NCBI GenBank assembly: GCA_052035235.1
Contig: JBPOHT010000006.1
Location: forward strand, 30,538 to 94,537
DNA from: Solimonas_A sp052035235
Lineage (GTDB): Bacteria > Pseudomonadota > Gammaproteobacteria > Nevskiales > Nevskiaceae
DNA length: 64,000 nt
Direction of reading: 5' to 3'
Of the stretch, positions 51,160 through 59,732 are shown in pieces; position 1 is the stretch's first letter, and every line of letters begins with the position of its first letter. Below the pieces are notes generated by a model. It was not told the DNA's origin. It searched no databases and worked only from the letters and a program-made list of their open reading frames with translations. The translations under genes and the position numbers were made by a program.

Positions 51160-53596
51160 TCCCCCAGACCCGGGGATCACCGGCGATCGCTCCGTAGTCT
51201 CCCACCCCATAGATGGGCTGCGTGGCCGTGACGTATTCCTCGTCAAACAGGTTGCGTATCCATAATGCGAACTCCCAGCCCTGTACCGTGTCGCCGATAG
51301 CAGCGCGTGCTCCCGTGATGCCGTACCCCTCGATATGACTCGCACGCCCGTGCTCGACCGTCCCGAAGGTTGCACTCCGGAGGTAGTGATCGATCCCGCC
51401 TCGGAACTCCAGCGAGCCCTGCAGGGGCTGGCGGTACATCAGGTTGGCTGCCAGGGTCCAGCGCGGGGCGTTGTAGAGCTGCTGGCCGCTGAGGTCGCGC
51501 GTATTACTGCGCGTGTCCTCGTCAGGGGCATTGGTGAATTCCTCGGTGATCGCGCGGTTGTAGGCTGCCGCCAGGCGCAGGAACCAGGACGTCCCCAGAT
51601 CCATGCCCGCTTCCAATTCCACGCCCTGCAAACGAACCCGGCCGATGTTGAGCAGGTTGGTCATGCGGGGGTTGGGGAGGAAGGTCGCGTCTTCGTCGAA
51701 GGTCAGGGCCTGGTAGTCCCGCACGCGGGTGTCGTACACGGCCGCCGCCAGGGACAAGCCTCGCGCCGGAAAGCGCCCCTTGAGGCCGACCTCGAATGAA
51801 GTCGCCTGCTCCGGTTTGAACGTCGGCTTCACGGTTTCGCCGGTCACACCCAGGTTGATACCTCCACCCTTTACGCCCCGTTGCGCGGAAACATAGGTCA
51901 TCCAGTTCTGCGTCAGCCGGTAGGTCGCGCTGAGGCCGCCGGAGATATCGCCCTCTCCATAGCGGTCACTGCGCTGGAACTCGCCACCGGCGACTTGGTC
52001 CAGCAGCCCCTCGAAGGTGAGCCCCCGGAAATCCACGCCCAGCAGCTCGCCCAGTGGCGTGAGCGCATTCAGCGCAAATAGCGGACTTGCCTGAGGGTTG
52101 CCGCCCTGCCGCGAGCGGCTGACGGTCGCCGTCTTGCGCTCGTGGGTATAGCGCAATCCCGCCTGGGTCTCGATCCGGTCGGTCCACTTCCAGGCGATCG
52201 ATCCGTATGCCGAGGCACTGTCGGCACGCTGGCGATAGGGTGTACGCACGGTCATCCCCGCCAGTGTCTGCGGCGGGATCAGCGCGTCCAGCAGCAGGCC
52301 GCTGTTGCTGCGCGTGGCAAAGGGCAGCTGCTCACGCAGCAAGCCGCCGAACACCCAGGCCGCGAGATCCTCCCCCAGCAACGCATCCTCGCGTCCGGCC
52401 AGGTGCTGGCGCAGCAGCAGCAGGCCGGCGGTGGCGCCCGACCGCTCGCCGCGCCGCTGGATTCGCACCTCCTGGCTGAGCTGATCGTGCTCGTTGCGCA
52501 GGCCACCCGTAACCAGGCGCAGGGAGGTCGCGTCGTCATTCATCGGCGCAAAGTGCCAGTCGCGCCAGGCCGAGATGCTGCTGATCGTCACCTCCGGCGA
52601 CCAGCGGTGGTCCAGCCGGGCGGTCAACGCATTCTGGCCGAGCCGGGTATAGATGTCCGCGTCGATGTCGGCCACGTAGTCCGACGGGTTCGAGGATGCC
52701 CGCTGGTATTCCATGTACTCATCGCGGGCGGTGACCGCGGGGCGTATGGGGGCGGCGAAGGCGAAGTAGCAGCAAACCTCGTCGACCTCGGCCGTTTCGG
52801 CGATCAGGCGCCCGGACCAGTCGGGATCGGGCGTCCAGAGCAGTTGCGCCCGCGCGCCCTGCCGGTGGCGATCATTGAGCTTGCGCCCGTCGTGCAGATT
52901 CTCGACCAGCCCCTCTCGCTGGCTGACATAACCCGCAATCCGCCCCGCCAGCCGATCCTCGACCAGGGCGCCACCGACATGGCCCCTCAGTTGGCGATCG
53001 CCGAAGCGGCCGTAGGAGGCCTCGATGCCGGCGTCGGGCGAGAAGGATGGTGCCCGGGTCAGGATGTGCACGGCGCCGGCCGTGGTGTTCTTACCGAACA
53101 CGACACCCTGGGGACCCCGCAGCACCTCGACGCGATCAATATCGACGAAATCGAAGATGGCGTAGCTCTGGCGGGCCACGTAGACGTCGTCGATGAAGAT
53201 CCCGACGCTGCTCTCGATGCCATCGTTGAAGGGGTTGGATCCAAGCCCCCGGATCGAAACCGAGGTCAGCCGCGGATTGGCGGCCATGGCACTCATGCCC
53301 GGCGCCAGCGAGGGCAACTGCAGCACGCTGGATACGCCAGCGTCCTCCAGCTGGCTGCCCTCGATGCTCGATATGGACACGGCGGCCATGAAGCCATCCG
53401 GCCCGGCATCCCGAGCCCGTACCTCGATGGGCGCCAACGTGACCGGATCACCGCCATCCTGACGCCCCTGCGCCGCCGCGATCGTCACGGCCGCCTGGGC
53501 CAGGAACAAGAATCCGCACAGCTTCGCCCAGGCCCTGTGCCCGAGGGCGGGGGCAGGCGAGCGCCTTCGGCGCGGCCGCCCGATCAGGCCGTGCAT
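51137..53596 (-). CDS. TonB-dependent outer-membrane receptor
   Basis: ATG 53596 gives 819 residues; the frame is open further upstream but overlaps the divergent gene at 53660. A basic N-terminus and hydrophobic signal (LCGFLFLAQAAVTIAAAQ) lead to a TonB box-like DPVTLAPIEVRARD, the plug (SSVLQLPSLAPGMSAMAANP, SIRGLGSNPFNDGIESSVGI, RVEVLRGPQGVVFGKNTTAG) and a 22-strand barrel ending WGITAQWQF. Plug sequences of this type (GPQGVVFGKNTTAGAVHI) are common in receptors for sugars, aromatics or siderophores in sphingomonad-like organisms. Substrate unknown. Confidence 0.92.
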   Translation of the reverse strand: MHGLIGRPRRRRSPAPALGHRAWAKLCGFLFLAQAAVTIAAAQGRQDGGDPVTLAPIEVRARDAGPDGFMAAVSISSIEGSQLEDAGVSSVLQLPSLAPGMSAMAANPRLTSVSIRGLGSNPFNDGIESSVGIFIDDVYVARQSYAIFDFVDIDRVEVLRGPQGVVFGKNTTAGAVHILTRAPSFSPDAGIEASYGRFGDRQLRGHVGGALVEDRLAGRIAGYVSQREGLVENLHDGRKLNDRHRQGARAQLLWTPDPDWSGRLIAETAEVDEVCCYFAFAAPIRPAVTARDEYMEYQRASSNPSDYVADIDADIYTRLGQNALTARLDHRWSPEVTISSISAWRDWHFAPMNDDATSLRLVTGGLRNEHDQLSQEVRIQRRGERSGATAGLLLLRQHLAGREDALLGEDLAAWVFGGLLREQLPFATRSNSGLLLDALIPPQTLAGMTVRTPYRQRADSASAYGSIAWKWTDRIETQAGLRYTHERKTATVSRSRQGGNPQASPLFALNALTPLGELLGVDFRGLTFEGLLDQVAGGEFQRSDRYGEGDISGGLSATYRLTQNWMTYVSAQRGVKGGGINLGVTGETVKPTFKPEQATSFEVGLKGRFPARGLSLAAAVYDTRVRDYQALTFDEDATFLPNPRMTNLLNIGRVRLQGVELEAGMDLGTSWFLRLAAAYNRAITEEFTNAPDEDTRSNTRDLSGQQLYNAPRWTLAANLMYRQPLQGSLEFRGGIDHYLRSATFGTVEHGRASHIEGYGITGARAAIGDTVQGWEFALWIRNLFDEEYVTATQPIYGVGDYGAIAGDPRVWGITAQWQF

Positions 53597-53659
53597 CCGG
53601 CCCGCTTCGCCGGCCGTAACCAAGGCCAGCAACCGGATGGAAAACCGGGGGGAGTATCC

Positions 53660-54004
53660 ATGGGAGGCTTGGATGGCAATGCGGGCTTCAGTTATCGCGA
53701 GCGGCAGGAGTTCGGGCAGTCCTTTGCGCGAATCGCGGAAGGCCTGCCGTTGATGTTCAGGCCATTCTGGCACCGCTGGCAAGAAACGCCGGGACCCCTG
53801 GCAACTTTGACGGTCTTTGACTGCCACGGCGGCGTGTCCTTGCGGCTGACGCGGGTAAGCCCCGACAGTATCCGGGTGGAAGCGGCCGGTCATGAGCGCA
53901 TGGTGGTTTGCGCCGAGGCGGCCCATAGCATCGCCGAGGCCATCGACGCCAGCGGACTGGCTCCATTCGATCGGATTCCGGCCAGGCCCCGTCTTCCCGT
54001 GTGA
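53660..54004 (+). CDS. hypothetical protein divergent from TonB receptor
   Basis: ATG 53660 has a strong GGGGGAG site at good spacing and gives 114 residues: MGGLDGNAGFSYRERQEFGQ ... ending IPARPRLPV. The middle (LATLTVFDCHGGVSLRLTRV, SPDSIRVEAAGHERMVVCAE) suggests a small beta sandwich or PAS-like fold with a short C-terminal helix (AAHSIAEAIDASGL). No signal peptide, no family recognised. Sixty-three base pairs divide it from the receptor start, so the two share a promoter region. Confidence 0.6.
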   Translation: MGGLDGNAGFSYRERQEFGQSFARIAEGLPLMFRPFWHRWQETPGPLATLTVFDCHGGVSLRLTRVSPDSIRVEAAGHERMVVCAEAAHSIAEAIDASGLAPFDRIPARPRLPV

Positions 54005-54243
54005 AGGTGGGCCGGCGCAAGGCCACACCCGCCACCCACGAGCCTGCTGCTGAATCCTGATCGCAAGGCGGCGCTAGAGCGGCAAGCCGCGGCTGGAGCT
54101 GACCAGCTTGTTGCTGGCGGTCCGCGCCACGATCTCGCAACGAGGCTGGCGGGTGGGCGATGCCGCAACACACGCCCGGCGCGCTCAAGACCTTCCAGAG
54201 GGCGCCGGAAGTCACTTCCCTCGCAGGGCCGTGACCCGGCGGT

Positions 54244-54939
54244 TCAGGTTTTCCCGCAGGCCAGGTTGGCCGGGATCGCAATGTCCATCATCCTCGGGTC
54301 CGGCAACCGCAGGCCCCGCATGAGGGCGATGTATTCGTCTCGGCCCTTGCCGGCGAGGCGCGGATTGAAACGTCGCTCCTCGCCGATGGTCGAGACGGTC
54401 CAGCCGCGATAGTCATGGGCGGGATAGACCAGGGTGTCGTCGTCCAGGCTCAGTAGCTTGTCGTGGATGGAATCCCAGGAGCGGCCAGGATCGCCTCCCT
54501 GGAAATCCGTGCGTCCCGTGCCGCGGATCAGCAGCACGTCACCGGTGAACACGACACCGGGGCCACCTGCCTCGAGCAGGAAGCTGAAGGATTCATCCGT
54601 ATGGCCGGGGGTGTACAGAGACCTCAGCTGGAGCTGCTCGATCCGGATGGTGTCGCCATCCTGGACCTGTTGCGAGACGCAGGACGCCTTGCTCTGCGCC
54701 CCCATGAGCGTGACGCAGGAGGTCGCATCCCGCAGGTCCCCCAGGCCGGTCACATGATCCGCATGCGTATGCGTGTCGATCGCGCGGACGAGCCTCAGAT
54801 CCAGTTGCTCGATTGCCTGGAGATACTGCGCAACATTCTCCTTCACCGGATCGATGATGACCGCCTCGCGGCCTCGGCCGCTGGCCAGCAGGTAGGTGTA
54901 GGTGCTGGAAGCCGTATCGAAGAATTGCCGGAACAGCAT
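54244..54939 (-). CDS. persulfide dioxygenase (ETHE1-like MBL-fold protein)
   Basis: ATG 54939 follows AAGGAGG; product 231 residues. The metallo-beta-lactamase iron site is THTHADHVTG (His57, His59, Asp61, His62), His113 in TPGHTDES and Asp134 in FTGDVLLIRG. The GTGRTDFQGGD loop (Arg143, Asp145) is the signature of ETHE1-type persulfide dioxygenases, which oxidise glutathione persulfide to sulfite and GSH. Last gene of the minus-strand unit regulator-TauE-ETHE1. The sulfite product would be exported by the adjacent TauE protein. Confidence 0.93.
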   Translation of the reverse strand: MLFRQFFDTASSTYTYLLASGRGREAVIIDPVKENVAQYLQAIEQLDLRLVRAIDTHTHADHVTGLGDLRDATSCVTLMGAQSKASCVSQQVQDGDTIRIEQLQLRSLYTPGHTDESFSFLLEAGGPGVVFTGDVLLIRGTGRTDFQGGDPGRSWDSIHDKLLSLDDDTLVYPAHDYRGWTVSTIGEERRFNPRLAGKGRDEYIALMRGLRLPDPRMMDIAIPANLACGKT

Positions 54940-54949
54940 GTTGCCTCCT

Positions 54950-55780
54950 TCAGGCGGCGCGCCAGGCCATGAGGCCGGCGAGCAGCAGCATGGACACTGC
55001 AAAGAGTTGTTGGAGCATCGCGCCGGCGAATCTCGGGGCCAAGCGCCGTCCGGCGTACATGCCCGCGAGACTGCCGATGACGAAGGGAGCGCCGGCTCGC
55101 CAGTCGATGGCGTGCCCTGCAGCGGTGCCGATCAGCAGGGTGGACGCGCTGGTCAGGGAGATCGCGAGCAAGGATGTCGCCACGGCCGAGTGGATCGATA
55201 GCGGGGTCGCCGTACGCAACGCCGGCACGATGACGAATCCCCCACCCACGCCGAACATGCCCGACAGCATGCCGCTGGCGGCCCCCACGGCGGCCAGCAG
55301 CAGGGCGCAGGGACAGGACCAGGCGATCCTGCGGGTGATTGGATCAAGACGACACAGAGGTCCCCCGTGGGATTGCCCATCACCCGCCACCGCCGCGCGC
55401 ACCACGGACGCCTCGGACGGGCGCTGCCGCGCCTGCAGCAGCAGCCGTGCCGCCACCACCACGAGAATCGCGCAGAATCCCAGCATCAGCGCATCGCCGG
55501 ACACCTGTCCGGCCAGGCGCATGCCCAGTGGAGCCATCGGCAACGCCGCCAGCGACATCAGTGCTGCGGCCCGGTAACGGACGTAGGCCGCATCCCAGGC
55601 CACCACGGTGCCAAATGCCGCCGCAACGAATACCGCAAGCAGCGCCACCGGCGCCGCCTGGGTTACGGGCCAGCCGAAGCCGAGCACCAGCAGGGGCACG
55701 GCGATGACTGAACCGCCCGCCCCCGTCAGGCCCAGCACCAGTCCCGTCAAGGCTCCCAGCAGGACGCCCAGTTCAGCCAT
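54950..55780 (-). CDS. TauE/SafE family sulfite/anion exporter
   Basis: The 276-residue protein has about eight membrane helices in two repeats: GLVLGLTGAGGSVIAVPLLVLG in the first and SGMLSGMFGVGGGFVIVPAL in the second, the paired family signature. A linker of about 30 charged residues (QRPSEASVV...CRLDPITRR) joins the halves. Its start overlaps the stop of the regulator gene by eight bases and ETHE1 begins 10 bp after it, so the three are cotranslated. Function as sulfite exporter is inferred from that context. Confidence 0.9.
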   Translation of the reverse strand: MAELGVLLGALTGLVLGLTGAGGSVIAVPLLVLGFGWPVTQAAPVALLAVFVAAAFGTVVAWDAAYVRYRAAALMSLAALPMAPLGMRLAGQVSGDALMLGFCAILVVVAARLLLQARQRPSEASVVRAAVAGDGQSHGGPLCRLDPITRRIAWSCPCALLLAAVGAASGMLSGMFGVGGGFVIVPALRTATPLSIHSAVATSLLAISLTSASTLLIGTAAGHAIDWRAGAPFVIGSLAGMYAGRRLAPRFAGAMLQQLFAVSMLLLAGLMAWRAA

Positions 55781-56045
55781 AGCGCGCCAGCAGTTGAGTC
55801 ACTTTCGCCAGGCGCTCCCTGGCCTCACCCGAGGCCAGGCCCAGTTCGTCGAGTTCACGGCGCGTCACGCAGGACATCAGGTCGAAGAAAGCGCGATCCA
55901 TGGCCTTGCGCACGGCAGCGAACTGCTGGACCACCTTCTCGCAGTCCTGCTCCGCCTCGATCATCGCGGACACCCCCCGCACCTGGCCTTCGATGCGGCG
56001 CAGCCGCGCCAACAGGCTTGCCTTGTCCTCGTTCCAGTCCGTCAT
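55773..56045 (-). CDS. CsoR/RcnR-family regulator, CstR-like persulfide sensor
   Basis: ATG 56045 gives 90 residues, an all-helical CsoR-fold repressor (KASLLARLRRIEGQVRGVSA, AVRKAMDRAFFDLMSCVTRR). Cysteines are at 35 and 59. The histidine found four residues before the second cysteine in copper-sensing CsoR is Asp55 here, leaving a two-cysteine pair as in CstR, which forms di- and trisulfide bridges with reactive sulfur. It is divergent from the YeeE pair and heads the TauE-ETHE1 unit; the 58-bp gap carries an operator-like sequence. The sulfur specificity is inference from residues and neighbours. Confidence 0.85.
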   Translation of the reverse strand: MTDWNEDKASLLARLRRIEGQVRGVSAMIEAEQDCEKVVQQFAAVRKAMDRAFFDLMSCVTRRELDELGLASGEARERLAKVTQLLARYG

Positions 56046-56059
56046 CTGCGGGTTTCCTT

Positions 56060-56083
56060 TATACGGTAGGGGGTATAGTATAC
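56060..56083. promoter_or_regulatory. CstR/CsoR-type operator and divergent promoter
   Basis: TATAC (56060-56064) and GTATA (56073-56077) flank GGTAGGGG, and GTATAGTATAC follows. A G-tract bounded by AT dyads is the usual layout of CsoR-family operators. It overlaps TATAGT/TATACT -10-like hexamers for both directions. Confidence 0.55.
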
Positions 56084-56103
56084 GCAGCATCAGGAGGATG
56101 TCC

Positions 56104-56507
<404 letters not shown>

Positions 56508-56511
<4 letters not shown>

Positions 56512-56936
56512 GCGCGTCCAGGCTGGGCATTGTTGCCGGGGCCGCCAGCGGCCTGCTCTTCGGCGCGGGGCTCCTGCTCTCCGGCATGGCGTCGCCGGCC
56601 AACGTCCTGGGCTTTCTGGACCTGAGCCAACCGTGGAATCCGATGCTGCTCTGGGTGATGTCGGGGGCACTGTCGATCACCCTGCCCGGCTTCTGGCTGA
56701 TGCGCCGTCGCGGCCGGCCCTTCGCTGCGGCGTCCTTTTCCGCCCCCGCCGGCGCCCAGGTGGACCTCCGCCTGCTGGCGGGCGCCGCGCTTTTCGGTGT
56801 CGGCTGGGGCATCGGCGGCTATTGCCCTGGCCCAGCCCTCGCCGGGGCCGCGCTGGCGGACCCCTCCGCCCTGCTGCTGCTCGCGTCGATGCTGGTCGGC
56901 GCCTGGCTGGCGGACCGCCTCCGCGCCCTGGCCTAG
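56508..56936 (+). CDS. YeeE/YedE family sulfur transporter, C-terminal half protein
   Basis: The 142-residue product carries the second half of the transporter: AASGLLFGAGLLLSGMASPA and GVGWGIGGYCPGPALAGAAL with the conserved cysteine in GYCPGP. Four hydrophobic helices. ATG 56508 overlaps the upstream stop, so both halves are made together and probably assemble in the inner membrane. Together with CstR, ETHE1 and TauE it completes a sulfane-sulfur uptake, oxidation and export locus. Confidence 0.9.
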
Positions 56937-57013
56937 TTCGGCCTGCCGGCTGCCCGCCTCATCCATCGCACCGGTTGGTACGTATCTGCAGTGACGATCA
57001 CTGGAGCGCGCGC

Positions 57014-57592
57014 ATGAACAAAGGCTTGAGCGGATTTCTCGCAGCCCTGCTGCTGGGCTGCTGCGCGGCAGCCTCGGCCTCGCCCGTCGAGGTGCCGCTC
57101 GTGCCCTCGGTGGACCTGCCCCGATTCATGGGCGACTGGTACGTGATCGCCCACATTCCCCCCAGCATCGACCGCGATGCGCACAATGCCGTCGAAAGCT
57201 ACGCGCTGGAGGGCGGGATCGTCAGCACGACTTATCGCCGCAGGCCCGGCGGCTTCGAGGCTCCGGAGAAAATCTCCCGCCCCGCAGGACACGTCCAGGC
57301 AGGAACCGGGAATGCCCTGTGGGCGATGCGCTTCGTCCGCTGGCTTCCGCTGGGCCTGGAGTTCCGGATCTCCCACCTGGAGCCGGACTACTCGGTGACG
57401 ATCATCGGCCGCAGCCGGCGTGATTTCGTCTGGCTGATGAGTCGCAGCCCCGACATGCCGGAGGCGGATTACCGCCGCTATTCGGCCCTGATCACGAGCT
57501 GGGGTTATGACCCCGCCAAGCTGATACGCGTGCCCCAGCACTGGCCTGCACCAGGACCGGGCACGAATGCCACGGCGCCGGGAGAGCCGTAA
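57014..57592 (+). CDS. blc: lipocalin (Blc-like)
   Basis: ATG 57014 gives 192 residues. A signal peptide (FLAALLLGCCAAASASP) has cysteines at 16-17, but no strict lipobox, so lipidation is uncertain. The lipocalin signature is LPRFMGDWYVIAHIPP (GxW motif); VESYALEGGIVSTTYRRRPG, EFRISHLEPDYSVTIIGRSR and FVWLMSRSPDMPEADYRR complete the barrel as in bacterial Blc. It binds fatty acids or lysophospholipids at the outer membrane. Blc-type genes often occur in light- or stress-responsive LitR clusters, which fits the neighbours here. Confidence 0.9.
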   Translation: MNKGLSGFLAALLLGCCAAASASPVEVPLVPSVDLPRFMGDWYVIAHIPPSIDRDAHNAVESYALEGGIVSTTYRRRPGGFEAPEKISRPAGHVQAGTGNALWAMRFVRWLPLGLEFRISHLEPDYSVTIIGRSRRDFVWLMSRSPDMPEADYRRYSALITSWGYDPAKLIRVPQHWPAPGPGTNATAPGEP

Positions 57593-57630
57593 AGCGAAGG
57601 GCCCCGCCTGGCAACCCCGGCCTGGCACTT

Positions 57631-57671
57631 GGAACATATTGTGTATATAAAAATATATACATAACATGTAC
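57631..57671. promoter_or_regulatory. AT-rich promoter with TGTATATA/TATATACA dyad upstream of ECF sigma gene
   Basis: TGTATATA (57642-57649), four A and TATATACA (57654-57661) are perfect inverted repeats in a strikingly AT-rich stretch. GGAAC (57631-57635), a common ECF -35 element, lies just before. Similar TGTATA elements occur near 61931, 63119 and 63168. Confidence 0.6.
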
Positions 57672-57828
57672 GCGCCATTCCATTTCAGGCCTTGCCGTGA
57701 CCCATCTTACGGATTTGCCCCCAGCGCCCGCCGGCCTCGGCGCCATCGACTCCCGCTCGCGCCGGAGGATGTCCAGCCGCCCGGCGCGCCGGGCGCGCCC
57801 CGCCTCCGGGTCGCCCTATGAACAAATC

Positions 57829-58482
57829 ATGGACAGACACTCACGGCAGGCTGCCGGCGCCTCACGGGCCGCTCCGCCGGCCGACGTGCCTGGAGCGTCG
57901 CCCGGACCCGTGGCGGACCCCGACTTGCTGGCCGAACTCATCCTGGCCACCGGCCGCGGCGATGCCCGCGCCTTTCGCCGGCTCTACGATGGCGCAAGCC
58001 CGATCCTTCTGGGCCTGCTGATGCGCAAACTGGGGCGCCGCGACCTCGCAGAGGACGCCCTGCAGGACTGCTTCATCAAGATCTGGCAGAAGGCCGCGAC
58101 CTACGATCCCGCGCGGGGGGCTGCCATCGCATGGCTGGCCACGCTGGCCCGCAACCAGGGCATTGATGCGCTGCGCAAGCAGGTGCCCGAGGACGGCATG
58201 GACGACCTGGAGTCCTTCATGGCCGAACACACGGGCGGTGACTCGGACCTGGAGCGTGAAGCGGACATGGCCCTGGCGCTCCGCCGCCTGGAGGCGCCGC
58301 TCGCCGCATTGGCTCCGCAAGTGCGGGCCAGCATCCTGCTGACCTGCTATGCCGGCCACTCCCACGCCGAAGGTGCCCGCATCCTCCGCGCACCCCTGGG
58401 GACGATCAAGTCCTGGGTGCGGCGTGGCCTGGAGCAGTTGCGCATCCAGGCCCTGCCCTCTGCCGCCGACAGCCCCCTCTGA
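57829..58482 (+). CDS. ECF-type RNA polymerase sigma factor
   Basis: From ATG 57829 the product is 217 residues; ATG 57768 and GTG 57697 are in-frame alternatives (57768 has GGAGG directly against it). Region 2 is ARAFRRLYDGASPILLGLLM...AEDALQDCFIKIWQKA with AWLATLARNQGIDALRK; region 4 is RASILLTCYAGHSHAEGARI, LRAPLGTIKSWVRRGLEQLR. No anti-sigma gene follows; the next gene is the flavin monooxygenase 26 bp away, probably in one unit. In LitR systems an ECF sigma (LitS) is itself light-induced, and the dyad upstream suits that role. Confidence 0.9.
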   Translation: MDRHSRQAAGASRAAPPADVPGASPGPVADPDLLAELILATGRGDARAFRRLYDGASPILLGLLMRKLGRRDLAEDALQDCFIKIWQKAATYDPARGAAIAWLATLARNQGIDALRKQVPEDGMDDLESFMAEHTGGDSDLEREADMALALRRLEAPLAALAPQVRASILLTCYAGHSHAEGARILRAPLGTIKSWVRRGLEQLRIQALPSAADSPL

Positions 58483-58508
58483 ACAGACCGCCAGCCCGGA
58501 GCCAGGCC

Positions 58509-59687
58509 ATGACCTTGAGCAGCCCGCACTCTTCCGCACCCCATGCCGCCATTCTCGAGCAGCACATGCGGGATCTGCTGCCCGCCGTGAGGGCGCGCGC
58601 ACCGCAGGCCAAGGCACTGCGGCGCCTGCCGGATGAGACCATCGCGGACCTCAAGGCCATCGGATTCTTCCGCGCCTTGCTGCCCCACCGGCTCGGGGGC
58701 ATGGAGCTGCCGCCCGCCGAGTTCTTCCGCCTGCAGGTAATGCTGGGCGAAGCCTGCATGTCCACCGCCTGGGCGGGCGGCATCATCGCCGTGCATCCCT
58801 TCCAGATCGCGCTGATGGACCGCCGCGCGCAGGACGAAGTGTTCGGCGCCGACCCCGACACGCTGGTTTCATCGGCATATGCCCCGGTCGGCCGCGTGAC
58901 AATCGCCGAAAGCGGCTTCCGCCTCAGTGGGCGCTGGGCCTGGTCCAGCGGCAGCGACCACTGCTCCTGGGCACTGCTTGGCGCCATCGTCCCCGGCGAG
59001 GGGTACCGGACCTTCCTGGTCCCGAGATCGGATTACCGGGTGGAGGACACCTGGCGCTCCATGGGCCTGGAGGGCACGGGAAGCAACGACGTCGTGGTGC
59101 AGGATGCCTTCGTGCCCGACCATCGCACCCACCGCCAGTCCGATGGCTTCCGGCTCACCAACCCCGGCGTAACGCCCGAGAGCCACCCGATGTACCGCAT
59201 ACCCTGGGGGCAGCTGTTCGTACGCACGGTTTCCTGTGCGGCGATTGGCGCCGCCAAGGCGGCGCTGGACCTATACATCCGCGCCGTTCAGGGTCCTGCG
59301 TCGAACGACCCCACCAAGCTCGCGGCCGACGTGGATACACAACGGCGCATCGCCGAAGCCGCGAACTGCCTGGACGAGGTGGAGGTGGTGATGTACCGCA
59401 ACCTCCGGCAACTCCTGGACCAGACCTCGGCCGGCCAGGAGGTCTCGATGCTCGACCGGATCAAGTTCCGCTACCAGGCTTCGATCGTGATCGAGAAATG
59501 CCTGTCGGTCATCGACAGCCTCTTCTCCGTGGCGGGCGGCCGGTCGGTCTACAGCGGTAGCGAAATCCAGCAGCGCTTCCTGGACCTGCACGTGGCGCGC
59601 GCGCACATCGCCAATCATCCGGTTCCGTTCGCCCGCAACTTCGGCAATGCGCTGCTGGGCGGGGAGAACCAGGACTTCTTTGTCTGA
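58509..59687 (+). CDS. HsaA-like flavin-dependent monooxygenase (acyl-CoA dehydrogenase fold)
   Basis: The 392-residue protein begins MTLSSPHSSAPHAAILEQHM and has the two-component hydroxylase pattern: LPHRLGGMELPPAEFFRLQV, LGEACMSTAWAGGIIAVH, FRLSGRWAWSSGSDHCSWAL, MGLEGTGSNDVVVQDAFVPD and AGGRSVYSGSEIQQRFLDLH. Length and motifs match HsaA and related reduced-flavin-using aromatic hydroxylases rather than true acyl-CoA dehydrogenases. It needs a separate flavin reductase, not in the window. Cotranscribed with the ECF sigma gene. Substrate unknown; a phenolic or steroid-type ring is plausible. Confidence 0.85.
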   Translation: MTLSSPHSSAPHAAILEQHMRDLLPAVRARAPQAKALRRLPDETIADLKAIGFFRALLPHRLGGMELPPAEFFRLQVMLGEACMSTAWAGGIIAVHPFQIALMDRRAQDEVFGADPDTLVSSAYAPVGRVTIAESGFRLSGRWAWSSGSDHCSWALLGAIVPGEGYRTFLVPRSDYRVEDTWRSMGLEGTGSNDVVVQDAFVPDHRTHRQSDGFRLTNPGVTPESHPMYRIPWGQLFVRTVSCAAIGAAKAALDLYIRAVQGPASNDPTKLAADVDTQRRIAEAANCLDEVEVVMYRNLRQLLDQTSAGQEVSMLDRIKFRYQASIVIEKCLSVIDSLFSVAGGRSVYSGSEIQQRFLDLHVARAHIANHPVPFARNFGNALLGGENQDFFV

Positions 59688-59732
59688 CCGAAGAGGCGGA
59701 GCCCAGCCTGACGGCCGGGCCGCCGGCATCCG

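Noticed and set aside
52142..53659. Plus-strand frame running through the TonB receptor gene
   Set aside because: Only its last part, from ATG 53660 with a strong ribosome site, is credible; the rest is antisense to conserved plug and barrel sequence.
41531..56000. Right-end attachment repeat of the tRNA-Phe island
   Set aside because: I looked for another copy of the tRNA 3' end (GTTCGATTCC then CCCCGGCC) and found none by eye; similar short strings such as CGATTCCG near 44683 are too short.
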